Source: Pyrobaculum sp. WP30 (GTDB taxonomy: Archaea; Thermoproteota; Thermoprotei; Thermoproteales; Thermoproteaceae). Taken from it: DNA of 64,000 nucleotides. Shown here piece by piece: positions 35,314-42,906 of this stretch. Where the stretch lies: positions 1,727,704-1,791,703 of the forward strand of contig CP012158.1 of NCBI GenBank assembly GCA_001189275.1, in the 5' to 3' direction. The position numbers were made by a program, and so were the translations under genes. The notes beneath the pieces are model-generated. The model was not told the origin of the DNA. It saw nothing but the letters and a program-made list of their open reading frames with translations, and did no database searches. Each line of letters starts with the position of its first letter. Position 1 is the stretch's first letter.

Positions 35314-35349
35314 GTTCGGTTCGTCAAAGTTTTTAGGGGTGGTGGGGAC

Positions 35350-36891
35350 ATGGAGTGTGTGAGGAGGGCTGTTGCTGTAGAGCTTGAGCACCCGCCGCCT
35401 GAGCTTTCCGCCATAGAGGAGCCGTACCACCGCATTGTGGAGGAAGTCGCGGCATACGTCGCAGAGAGGAGGACGCTGGAGAAGGAGAAATACGGCGAAC
35501 TGTACCGCCGTTTCAGAGAGTTGTACCCCATGCCCGCCCAACTGATCCAGCAGGCGATGAACCAAGGCGTAGAGATTGGCAAGTCGTTTCTAGAGGCAAA
35601 GAGAAACGGCCGAGTCCACAGACCCCGCCCCGAGGTTCGGCGGGTTTCGATAAGATTCGCCAAAGACAGCTGGAGTTATAAGAAAGCCATCAGCTCTGTA
35701 GCCCCCGTCCGGCTGGGGCTGTCCCTCCCCGGCGGGAGGAGAGAAATCTGGATTAAGCCCCACAGAAGGTTCTGGCTGTATTGGTGGAAAGTTCTTCGTA
35801 AAGAGGCTGAGCTGGCGTCCACGTTGGTGTTGAAGCGGAGGCGGAATAAGTGGTATGCGATATTCGTCTTGGACGTGGCTCCTGAAAGGAAGCCTCCGGC
35901 GGAGGTCGCCGCCTTCGACGTAAATGAGAACTGGATCGCAGTCGCCAGAGTGAGTCTCTTGTCGACTGTGGATAGAGTTGCCAGCTGGAACAGACAGTAC
36001 ATAAACCCCGCCGTCTACTCCATAAGGACGGACTTCGGCAGGCTTGCCAAGCGGTACGAGGCCGTCAGAAACGCAAAGCTGGAGGAGCTCAAGCACAGAT
36101 ATCCATACGCCGGGAGAGACGAGGATGAGCGGAGGCAGAACGTCGCAGATACAAGAGAATACAAGAAATTCGCGAGGAGACTTAGGGAGAGAAGGCGGAA
36201 GGAAGGCCGCATAAAGCAAGTCGTCCGCGAGGTGACGAAAAGCCCCGCCGTGATTATAACGGAGGAGCTTGGCAAAAACCCACAAGAGGAAATGATCGGC
36301 GTCGAGAAGAAGAAGGTGAAGAAAAGAGAGCTGAGGCATCGCGTCAAGCAGACACCGTTTAAGAAGCTGGTAAGAGCTGTGGAGGATAAGGCGAGGGAGA
36401 CCGGCTCCGCGGTCTTCTACGTCTCCAGCTTTAGAAACAGCAGGGTGTGCCCCATCCACTTCGCCAGGCTACAGAATGGGGATAGTTGGCATACTTTGCA
36501 CTGCCCCCATGGCCACGATGTTGACCGCGATCTTGCCGCTGTGTTGAACATGTTGTGGAAGATTACGCCAGAGGGCGCGGCCAAGGCCGTGTGGTGGGAT
36601 CTGAAAGACGTGAAAAAGAGACTGGAGAAGGGGAGAAGACTCGTGCCTAAGGAAGCTGTAAGGAGGAGAAATCCGCTTGTCACATGGCCCGTCGTACGCG
36701 CCGTCTGGACTTCGCTCATGGCGCTGAAGGCCGGCGACAAGTGGCCCGCAGTGCTGGCCCGGGCCGCCCCCATGAACCCCGCCCAAGGTGCCGATGAAGG
36801 CGGGACGAGGGCGCCGGTGAGCCGTCCAGGGGGCGGGAACCCCCGCCCTTCGGGGCGGGGAGGAGGTCAGAACTGTCAAAGTGCGATATGA
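35350..36891 (+). CDS. tnpB: TnpB RNA-guided nuclease (IS605 OrfB)
   Basis: A 513-residue protein. RuvC-like landmarks are the first aspartate in VAAFDVNENWIAVARV, the glutamate in AVIITEELGKN and the last aspartate in DVDRDLAAVLNM. The zinc-finger region is CPIHFARLQNG...LHCPHGHD, in which one C-x2-C pair is replaced by C-x2-H. KTLRHRV-like arginine-rich parts precede it. The 5'-most start at 35287 lies inside the left-end hairpin; ATG 35350, which starts MECVRRAVAVELEHPP, is the real candidate. The C-terminal tail is translated from the right-end hairpin, as usual for TnpB genes. Such proteins cut DNA guided by an RNA from the element's right end. Confidence 0.85.
   Translation: MECVRRAVAVELEHPPPELSAIEEPYHRIVEEVAAYVAERRTLEKEKYGELYRRFRELYPMPAQLIQQAMNQGVEIGKSFLEAKRNGRVHRPRPEVRRVSIRFAKDSWSYKKAISSVAPVRLGLSLPGGRREIWIKPHRRFWLYWWKVLRKEAELASTLVLKRRRNKWYAIFVLDVAPERKPPAEVAAFDVNENWIAVARVSLLSTVDRVASWNRQYINPAVYSIRTDFGRLAKRYEAVRNAKLEELKHRYPYAGRDEDERRQNVADTREYKKFARRLRERRRKEGRIKQVVREVTKSPAVIITEELGKNPQEEMIGVEKKKVKKRELRHRVKQTPFKKLVRAVEDKARETGSAVFYVSSFRNSRVCPIHFARLQNGDSWHTLHCPHGHDVDRDLAAVLNMLWKITPEGAAKAVWWDLKDVKKRLEKGRRLVPKEAVRRRNPLVTWPVVRAVWTSLMALKAGDKWPAVLARAAPMNPAQGADEGGTRAPVSRPGGGNPRPSGRGGGQNCQSAI
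36831..36860 (+). ncRNA. Putative guide (omega/reRNA) 3' structure at the element's right end
   Basis: CCCGCCC (36842-36848) can pair with the upstream GGGCGGG (36831-36837) or, as part of CCCCGCCC, with the downstream GGGCGGGG (36853-36860) across a TTCG tetraloop. The structure overlaps the last codons of tnpB, where the omega RNA scaffold of TnpB elements is normally encoded. The guide would start after about 36870. RNA not demonstrated. Confidence 0.5.
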
Positions 36892-37244
36892 AAGCGGGGA
36901 ATTCCTTGTGGATAAGACTGGGCCGTTCGGGCGTGGCGAGCAATAACGTAGTAAACTCACTTTGTGCAGACGGTAGAGCCGGTCTATTTGAGTTCATCCG
37001 GAAAATCATTCCTTCCGTGTATTACATACCCGTATGGAACTGTCACACCAAGCTATCAGCCGGCACGTATGAACCAATTCCAGGCGACTCCGGCTCGCCA
37101 GTCTATAGGCTCCGTGTAGATCCAGATTACAGATATGCAGTAGTGGATGCCTACGGCATTTATAGCGGTATGGATAAAGAAACTAAGGAGGTATACGTGG
37201 CCGACATAAGTTGGATTTATGTAAAGGTTTCATGGCTGGGATAG
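36888..37244 (+). pseudogene. C-terminal fragment of a chymotrypsin-like serine protease
   Basis: The frame contains EPIPGDSGSPVYRLRVD, the GDSGSP catalytic-serine motif of S1 peptidases, followed by VVDAYGIYSGMDKETKEVYV, the usual end of the fold. The histidine and aspartate parts are missing. Directly after the TnpB end, another frame reads VKVRYESGEFLVDKTGPFGR, so a frameshift is likely near 36945. The ATG at 36888 is therefore probably not a genuine start. Confidence 0.6.
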
Positions 37245-37732
37245 CGCAGGACTCTAAAGAAATTTTAAAAAATTTCGTTCTTTCTTTACTGTTGTTTTAC
37301 TCAGTAACTTTAGTTTTTATAAAAAGAGCTTACGAGATAACCCTATTTTCCATTGCCTGTCCCTTCAAGATAATACCCGACCTGCTTTCCACAATCTTTT
37401 TACTCCCCCCAATATTATCACTGCTTTTATTGCGGCGGCCTGGTGCTGGCAGGATATACTTCCATCTAGCTGTAAATATTTCCATCATTCTCGTTTATAA
37501 TCTTCTCCCCTCCTTTGTACCGCTTGTTAAACCGCTCGTAGAGGAGGGTTCAATCTTTTGCCAATGGTTCAACCCGATCTATTACCTATATGGCAAACTA
37601 GCAACAGTATTGAGCACGGGCCTGAGCCTCATGGCCGGCGCGGCCGCCGTACGTAATTACGAGGGCTTAGTCAAGTATTTATATTACGCCACTGTAGTAC
37701 TGTGGACTATTATTGTCGTAGTAATCGTGTGA
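37232..37732 (+). CDS. Small membrane protein, family A
   Basis: A 166-residue protein with about four or five membrane helices. The core PILSLLLLRRPGAGRIYFHL is shared with the protein at 38714 (PLLSLLMLRRPSSVRVLLHA), so the two are paralogues. It overlaps the end of the protease fragment by 13 nt and was probably the second gene of that operon. Function unknown. Confidence 0.6.
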   Translation: MAGIAQDSKEILKNFVLSLLLFYSVTLVFIKRAYEITLFSIACPFKIIPDLLSTIFLLPPILSLLLLRRPGAGRIYFHLAVNISIILVYNLLPSFVPLVKPLVEEGSIFCQWFNPIYYLYGKLATVLSTGLSLMAGAAAVRNYEGLVKYLYYATVVLWTIIVVVIV

Positions 37733-37896
37733 CGCAAATCCACCAACAGAGAACGCTTGTGCTCCAGAGACATCCGTGAGCCAAACAGCCGACGCGCAAA
37801 ACCCGCCCCGTACTAGTGGGAGGAAAACTGGCATAATTGCCGACTACGCGCGAGCGCCCACTTGATTATTTATATAGGCCGACCTCAATAGATTAT

Positions 37897-38604
37897 ATGA
37901 GGAAGTATCTAAAGCGTTTTTTGTTCTTTTTGTTTCTGTTGGCTCTTGTGTTTTTGGCTTGGTCTTTTCTTGCCGCGCCGTGGGTCTGCCTTATTGGGGG
38001 TGACGTCGTCTGTTTCGGCGGCGCGGCTGAAGTGACCAGCTCTGTGTGGGGGCCGTGTAACTACACCGGCGCAGTGGAGATAATCGACGGGCCGCCCATC
38101 GACTGGTGGGGCGGCTTTAAATGCATTGCGGCTGGGCGTGCAGGCGGGAAGACATACGCCGTATTTATAAGAGAGGCTGTTGCAGACACGCTCACCGGCG
38201 ACCCGTTTAAAAGCGATGCAGAACGCGACCTCTGCTACTGCGCCAAAAAGAGGATAGTGCCCTGCATGTTTGCCAGAACCCTTGCGGCGTATATGCACGT
38301 CGGCATCCTCGTGGTGGATGTGGAAGAGGGCGTGGGCTACCTCTCCATCGGCTACGGGATGAGACCCTATCATCTCAACCACAGCCGCTTTATCTTCGGC
38401 GATGGCGTGTATCTCAACGTAGAAGGTTTTGAGACTCTGAGGTACATGGGCGGTTTAAAGGCCGCGGTAGGCGTCAAGCGGGAGATAATGGGCCCCCTCC
38501 TTGAGGGGTGCGCCTACCGCGTCAAAGTCAGGGTGGAGCCGGAGAAGCTCATGACCAGCCAACCACTGTACAACGCCACCGCAAGAGCCGTCAGAGTGAG
38601 ATGA
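37897..38604 (+). CDS. Secreted or membrane-anchored cysteine-containing protein
   Basis: A 235-residue protein with a basic start (MRKYLKRF) and one hydrophobic helix (about residues 7-28). The outside part has eight or more cysteines, including RDLCYCAKKRIVPCMF, suggesting disulfide bonds as is common in Pyrobaculum proteins. A TATTTATATAGG box lies about 26 nt before ATG 37897 and argues against the 5'-most ATG (37837). Family not recognised. Confidence 0.6.
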   Translation: MRKYLKRFLFFLFLLALVFLAWSFLAAPWVCLIGGDVVCFGGAAEVTSSVWGPCNYTGAVEIIDGPPIDWWGGFKCIAAGRAGGKTYAVFIREAVADTLTGDPFKSDAERDLCYCAKKRIVPCMFARTLAAYMHVGILVVDVEEGVGYLSIGYGMRPYHLNHSRFIFGDGVYLNVEGFETLRYMGGLKAAVGVKREIMGPLLEGCAYRVKVRVEPEKLMTSQPLYNATARAVRVR

Positions 38605-38713
38605 CGCGCACTCCCCAACACACACCTACCGAATACTGCACTCCTCTAAGGACAATTATCGCCTCTATTGACCGGATATATATTAAGCTCTGGTAGGTTT
38701 ACAACAAGATTTT

Positions 38714-39151
38714 TTGTCTATCACAGTGATATTTGTCTTTATCGTTGTAGATTCTTTTTTGCGTTTTTCTGCATCGTTCCCTCCTCGCGAAATTGTCGTC
38801 TATCCTTCTCGCGATAGCTTAATAGATTTTCACACTTTAGCTTTCAACCTTGTCTTACTTCTCCTCAGCTCACCTCCGTTGTTGTCTTTGCTTATGTTAC
38901 GCCGACCGAGCTCCGTGCGCGTACTCCTCCACGCGACATGCGTCCTCTACATACTCGTTGCACTGCCTCTGATGCTGAACTACTCGCCCCTACTCGTGTT
39001 GGTGATTTCCGGCGCCGCCCTTGTCGCCGGGTTGCCAGAGGCAATGGCGGTCGGCAGGTGGGCTAGATGGGTCTACTACGCCGCGCTTCTGCTTTGGCTT
39101 TTCCTCGTAGTCATGCCATGGACCTACTTCGTAGCTACGCTCATCTCATAG
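38714..39151 (+). CDS. Small membrane protein, family A paralogue
   Basis: A 145-residue protein with four membrane helices and the core PLLSLLMLRRPSSVRVLLHA shared with the protein at 37232. The start is uncertain: TTG 38714 is about 26 nt after an ATATATATTAAG box; GTG 38726 is possible. The gene ends 80 bp before the left copy of the pilin inverted repeat. Confidence 0.55.
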   Translation: MSITVIFVFIVVDSFLRFSASFPPREIVVYPSRDSLIDFHTLAFNLVLLLLSSPPLLSLLMLRRPSSVRVLLHATCVLYILVALPLMLNYSPLLVLVISGAALVAGLPEAMAVGRWARWVYYAALLLWLFLVVMPWTYFVATLIS

Positions 39152-39302
39152 CCTTCCGCCGTCAACACCCCCTCGTAGAGACATCGCTCTTGTCTGGTTG
39201 TGGTTTTCAGGTTTGGGGAAGCGGCGTCTTCGACGCTAACCACAACCTCAGAAACCCCAAGCATGTAGATATCTACCAAAATTAAAGAAATATTTTTCTG
39301 TG

Positions 39303-39434
39303 CCGCCGTGCCCCACTTTCATATGAAAAATATCTTTAAATTAGTAAAAACAAAACCCACATGAAAACCCGCCGTGCCCCACTTTCATATGAAAAACATC
39401 CTTAAATTAGTAAAAACAAAACCCACATGAAAAC
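39303..39434 (+). repeat. Two 66-bp tandem repeats carrying promoter and start codon
   Basis: Unit 1 (39303-39368) and unit 2 (39369-39434) differ at two positions. Each holds the TTAAATTAGTAAAAAC promoter-like box and an ATGAAAAC start about 25 nt later. The first ATG opens a 14-codon ORF ending in TAA; the second starts the pilin gene. A leader peptide or double promoter is possible. Confidence 0.85.
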
Positions 39435-39882
39435 CAAAATAAAAGGTCTCGAACCAGTAGTCGCCGCGGTGTTGCTAATAGTGGTGGCGGTGATAGGCGC
39501 GATGCTGGTGTACGTCTGGCTCACAGGCTACGTAACAAAAGCCACAAGCCAAGCCGAGTCAACGGCCACCTCAGAAAGGCTGAAAATAGAAGCCGCATCA
39601 TTCACATTTTACGACAACGGATCAGTCAGGCTTACACTCTACACGCGGAACATAGGCGGCGATGCCGTGAAGCTGAGGGGGCTCTACGTATTTAGGCCTG
39701 GATCACTCAACGCCCTCTGTTCAATTGGCATACCCGGCTTCCCCACGATAGATCCTGGGTACTACCGCGCAATATACAACATAAATCTGGATCGTTGCAA
39801 TATTGTACGTGGTAATGAATACGTGATTAAGGTAGTTACCCAGAAGGGTACTGAGTTCGCGATTACGGTCACCGCCACGTAA
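39427..39882 (+). CDS. Archaeal type IV pilin, left copy
   Basis: A 151-residue pilin. The class III signal KIKGLEPVVAAVLLIV has the basic-G|L-E-P cleavage pattern of prepilin peptidase and is followed by the hydrophobic assembly helix (residues 8-33). The rest is beta-rich. It matches the pilin at 46402-46848 at both ends but differs around residues 58-72 (FTFYDNGSVRLTLYT) and 115-130 (GFPTIDPGYYRAIYNINLDR). Two cysteines are conserved between copies. The gene lies alone, without downstream assembly genes. A T-rich terminator (about 39886-39900) follows. Confidence 0.85.
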   Translation: MKTKIKGLEPVVAAVLLIVVAVIGAMLVYVWLTGYVTKATSQAESTATSERLKIEAASFTFYDNGSVRLTLYTRNIGGDAVKLRGLYVFRPGSLNALCSIGIPGFPTIDPGYYRAIYNINLDRCNIVRGNEYVIKVVTQKGTEFAITVTAT

Positions 39883-39902
39883 AAAAATTCCTCTTTTTTC
39901 CT

Positions 39903-39978
39903 ATGTCTATTTCTTTTTTCCGGGGTTTGGACCTGGTGGTTGGCGCTCTTTTGCTTGTTATTGTGGTAGTTGGGGTCT
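39903..39978 (+). pseudogene. Truncated start of a second pilin-like gene
   Basis: MSISFFRGLDLVVGALLLVI and a few more residues match the start of the pilin-like gene at 46381, then homology stops at the inner repeat boundary and the frame runs into unrelated sequence. It marks the end of the duplicated cassette. Confidence 0.75.
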
Positions 39979-40005
39979 GTCGTCGGTGCACCACTCCCGC
40001 GGAGG

Positions 40006-40410
40006 CTACTCTGCCGAAGAGCCCCAGCCTCTGCGGCGTCTCAAAGATGGGGGAGTTGTCCTAATCTGGCCTCCGTCGTCATATCTCAAGACTGCTATAA
40101 CCTCTGCATTGATGCCCGTCACCTTCAATAGCCGGGCCGCAAGCTCGCCGCGGCCCCGATCAGTCGGGCGGAATTGGAGCTTGACCGCGTTTTCGCTCAG
40201 GTATACGTTATACTTCACGGCAACACCGCCCCCCGAAATGATCAAGTCGGCGGCTACATTGCCGCCGTCAGTCAACTTTACGCTACCGTCCAGAGACATG
40301 TGGGTGGTCGTAGGGGCGTCGCGGTTTCCGTGAGGACTCGCGGCATATGCGGTGGTATGCACATGCGCCCCGCCGCATAGTGACGAGCTTGGTGGAGGAG
40401 AGACTCGCAA
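40006..40410 (-). pseudogene. PaREP2b-like fragment
   Basis: The open frame contains GGGVAVKYNVYLSENAVKLQ, then FRPTDRGRGELAARLLKVTG and NAEVIAVLRYDDGGQIRTT, a pattern I associate with the PaREP2b family of Pyrobaculum. The ends look like junk, so this is an internal fragment of a larger gene rather than a complete protein. Confidence 0.5.
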
Positions 40411-40673
40411 GGCGGCACAAGAAAGGCATATACCTAATCAAGAGGGCGATAGAGACGGTTAAGAGTAAGGGCGATGGAGACGGCTGGTACATCAGAGCCT
40501 CAACGGTCGTGCTGGCGGCCGCGCGCGAGGAGCTCAGAAAAGCCCTGGCCGTGATTCATCAAGACAGCCCTTGCGAGGGGCTTGGTGGACGCCGGAGAGG
40601 CGGAGCGATGGGTGGAGAAGCTGGAGAGGGGAGTGGTGGCGTGGGAGGGTATGAAGTTCAAGGTGAGGCTTTG
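40347..40673 (+). pseudogene. PaREP2b-like fragment, frameshifted
   Basis: Plus-strand frame 1 reads KKGIYLIKRAIETVKSKG and GDGWYIRASTVVLAAAREEL with RKALAVI; after a frameshift near 40565 the next frame continues LARGLVDAGEAERWVEKLER and GVVAWEGMKFKVRL before a stop at 40673. These phrases fit the C-terminal part of PaREP2b proteins. It faces the minus-strand fragment next to it, so two decayed copies abut in opposite directions. Confidence 0.5.
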
Positions 40674-40813
40674 AGAGACGCGTTGGAGGTGAGCTGGTTA
40701 TTGTGTGGTGCTGTGTCCGAGGCGGCGCCTAGGAAAGAGGTTGGGGGAATTAAGTTGGTCTCGCCGCCACGGTGATTTGAGGTGAGTAAAAGCTATATAC
40801 TCCCTCACCCCGC

Positions 40814-41479
40814 GTGGACGTGGAGATTGTGGTTAAAGACGTCCATAAGTACTACGGCGAGTACCCGGCGCTCAGAGGCGTGACGCTGGAGGTGCCTAAG
40901 GGGATCTTCCATTGCATCCTCGGACCCTCGGGGTCGGGCAAGTCTACTCTCCTCCACATAATCGGCGGTGTCGACAAGCCGACGAAGGGCGAGGTGGTGG
41001 TGGCCGGAGTCAGGCTGAACGACCTAAGCGACGACCAGCTGGCTGAGTTCCGGAACAGAAACATCGGCTTCGTCTTCCAGCTCTTCTACCTCATCCCCCG
41101 CATGTCTATCTTAGAAAACGTCGAGCTTCCCCTGATCCTCCGCGGTGTCCCCAGGGAGGAGAGGCGGAGGCTGGCGCTTGAGGCCCTCCAGCTCGCCGGC
41201 CTAGGCCACGTGGACCCCAAGAAGAAGCCCACCCAGCTCTCAGGCGGTGAGCAACAACGCGTCGCCATAGCCAGGGCCATAGTCACCAAGCCCCGCGTGC
41301 TCCTGGCAGACGAGCCCACCGGAAACCTCGACAGCGCCACCGCCAAGGTGGTCATGGACACCTTCCTCAACCTCAAGAAGCAACTCGGCATAACCATCGT
41401 GATGGTCACCCACAACCTAGAGCTCCTCCCCTACTGCGACCGCCACGTAAGAATGAGAGACGGAAAAATCGTGGACTAG
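40814..41479 (+). CDS. ABC transporter ATP-binding protein (LolD/MacB type)
   Basis: A 221-residue ATPase. Walker A is [12 protein letters not shown], the Q-loop [20 protein letters not shown], the signature [15 protein letters not shown], Walker [14 protein letters not shown] and the switch histidine MVTHNLEL. The [17 protein letters not shown] segment is typical of the LolD/MacB/FtsE-like subfamily that drives lipoprotein or peptide export permeases. GTG 40814 follows a CTATATAC box by about 22 nt. No permease gene is adjacent; the gene ends 4 nt into the convergent KaiC-partner gene. Confidence 0.88.
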   Translation: MDVEIVVKDVHKYYGEYPALRGVTLEVPKGIFHCILGPSGSGKSTLLHIIGGVDKPTKGEVVVAGVRLNDLSDDQLAEFRNRNIGFVFQLFYLIPRMSILENVELPLILRGVPREERRRLALEALQLAGLGHVDPKKKPTQLSGGEQQRVAIARAIVTKPRVLLADEPTGNLDSATAKVVMDTFLNLKKQLGITIVMVTHNLELLPYCDRHVRMRDGKIVD

Positions 41480-41757
41480 CCCCAAGCCTCCTGGGCCGTC
41501 AGATAGCGCAAAACTTGGTCCTGCGTCACGTTGCATCCGTTTTTCTTCAGCCAGTCGGTGAGGATGTTTATAACCAGCTCGGCGTTGTGTCTGCCGAGGG
41601 CTTTCTCCAGCACTTCGTATACCCGCCAAGGCTCCTCCACAAGGAAGTAGTCAAAAGGCTTCCCAAAGGCGGCTAAGACCCTGTAATGCACAAGAGTACG
41701 CAAAGCGAAGTTCAACGCGCCGTAGAACCTAACTAAGAGTTCTTTTGTGAGGCACAT
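41476..41757 (-). CDS. Small partner protein of a KaiC-like ATPase, paralogue
   Basis: A 93-residue paralogue of the protein at 26924-27211, sharing FGKPFDYFLVEEPWRVYEVL and GRHNAEL. The gene starts 1 nt after the restored stop of the KaiC-like gene at 41759, the same spacing as in the other pair. It is intact even though the ATPase gene upstream is frameshifted. Confidence 0.7.
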   Translation of the reverse strand: MCLTKELLVRFYGALNFALRTLVHYRVLAAFGKPFDYFLVEEPWRVYEVLEKALGRHNAELVINILTDWLKKNGCNVTQDQVLRYLTAQEAWG

Positions 41758-41758
41758 A

Positions 41759-42842
41759 TCAACACTTTATCTTCTCTCCTATCCTTCCCTGCGGCCCCCT
41801 TACGCCGATTACGCTCCTCTCTTCCATCTGTACAATGACGTCGAACAACATGTCGAGGTTGTGTAGATTTCTTAGCAACACCACCACAGCCCTGCCGCCT
41901 CTGGCCATCTGTAGCAGAATCCGCAACACCATATATAACACAGAGGGGCCGTACATCGTGGACAACGCCTCTAAACCTCTGATAAACACCACGTCGCGGT
42001 CTGTAGAGGCCACTGCGGCAAACAACTCCTCTACGTTCAAATCCACCTCTACCGCATCTACTCCAAACCGCTCTGCATATACCGCGCCGGCGCCCGATAC
42101 GGAGATGTAAACGGCGCCCCCCCCCCTCCTTTAGGGCGCTCGCCGCTTTGAGCATAAGCCAAGTCTTCCCTGCGCCCACTGGGCCGACGATTGCGTGAAG
42201 CAGACCCTTATAGACCCCGCCCACCGCCTCGTCTAGACATGTGCCGGTGCTCAACTGCTCCGCCGCAGTCTTCGCCGGGGCCTCAGGCGTTAAGAACACG
42301 ATGCCCCTTCCCTCTCTTATGATAAACGGCATGGAGTAGCCTGCCTTCCCGCCTCGTATTTTCCTCACCACCACCTCTCTCAACGCACCGTAGGGATACA
42401 CCTCATATAGCAACTCTATCACGTTATCCGCCACGTAGGCAACTTTAGGGGCCACATCTTTTTCAGCTGTCAAAAACACGTCGACTCCGCTCTGCTTAAC
42501 TGCGCGGTAAAGCACGTTGTGGATAATGTCAAGCCCTCCGCCCCACGCCAACACCTCAGTCACTGAGTCTATGACGAGGACCTCCGGACGTTCCCGCGCA
42601 ACGGCGTCTAGAAGCGTGCCGAAAAACGCCTCAGCCTCGGCCAACGGCGCCTCCCAAAACACAAGCCGTTCTCCGAAATCGTAGCCAAAAGAAGCCATGT
42701 TCCGGCGGAACGTCGCCTCGTCCTCAAATACAGAAACCCAAAACACCCTTTTATAGTTGTGGTAGGTGTACCACGCGGCAAAGGTCGTCTTTCCGGCGCC
42801 TGGGGGTCCATATACAAGAGAAACTCCCCGTAGCCTAAACAT
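41759..42842 (-). pseudogene. KaiC-like ATPase gene with frameshift at a G10 tract
   Basis: The N-terminal frame carries a first P-loop GPPGAGKTTFAAW, Walker B EVLVIDSVTEVL and a second P-loop GPVGAGKTWLMLK. At 42117-42126 (C10 on the plus strand, G10 in the gene) the frame is lost: GGG is followed by RRLHLRIG instead of the sensible AVYISVSGAGAVY. The other frame continues with VDAVEVDLNVEELFAAV and RDVVFIRGLEALST to KIKC and stop. One G fewer (or two more) in the tract restores a protein of about 360 residues. Either a sequencing artefact, slippage-controlled expression or a young pseudogene. Confidence 0.75.
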
Positions 42843-42906
42843 AAGCGCAGAATAATCGTTTTTTATAAATCTTCCGTTATATTTTACAGTTAGAATTTAA
42901 TTCGAA

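Larger units (their letters stand above)
35288..36877 (+). mobile_element. TnpB-only IS605-family element (IS1341-like)
   Basis: A tnpB gene is flanked by related G/C-rich hairpins at its left (35294-35313) and right (36831-36860) ends. There is no tnpA transposase in the window, so movement would need TnpA in trans. Exact ends are estimated from the hairpins; no target duplication is expected in this family. Confidence 0.7.
39232..39978. repeat. Left copy of a 0.74-kb inverted repeat (pilin cassette)
   Basis: This 747-bp segment is repeated inverted at 46306-47043 (738 bp). Both copies hold, in the same internal order, the first codons of a pilin-like gene on one strand, a 66-bp tandem promoter repeat, a full pilin gene and the first codons of a second pilin-like gene. 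Identity appears near-complete outside the pilin's variable patches; the 9-bp length difference lies in the pilin gene. In this left copy both outer genes are cut off at the repeat ends (starts at 39264 on the minus strand and 39903 on the plus strand), so it is the derived copy. Confidence 0.9.

Noticed and set aside
39303-39434. Tandem repeats as a possible CRISPR array
   Set aside because: The units are directly adjacent without spacers, number only two and contain a promoter and start codon.
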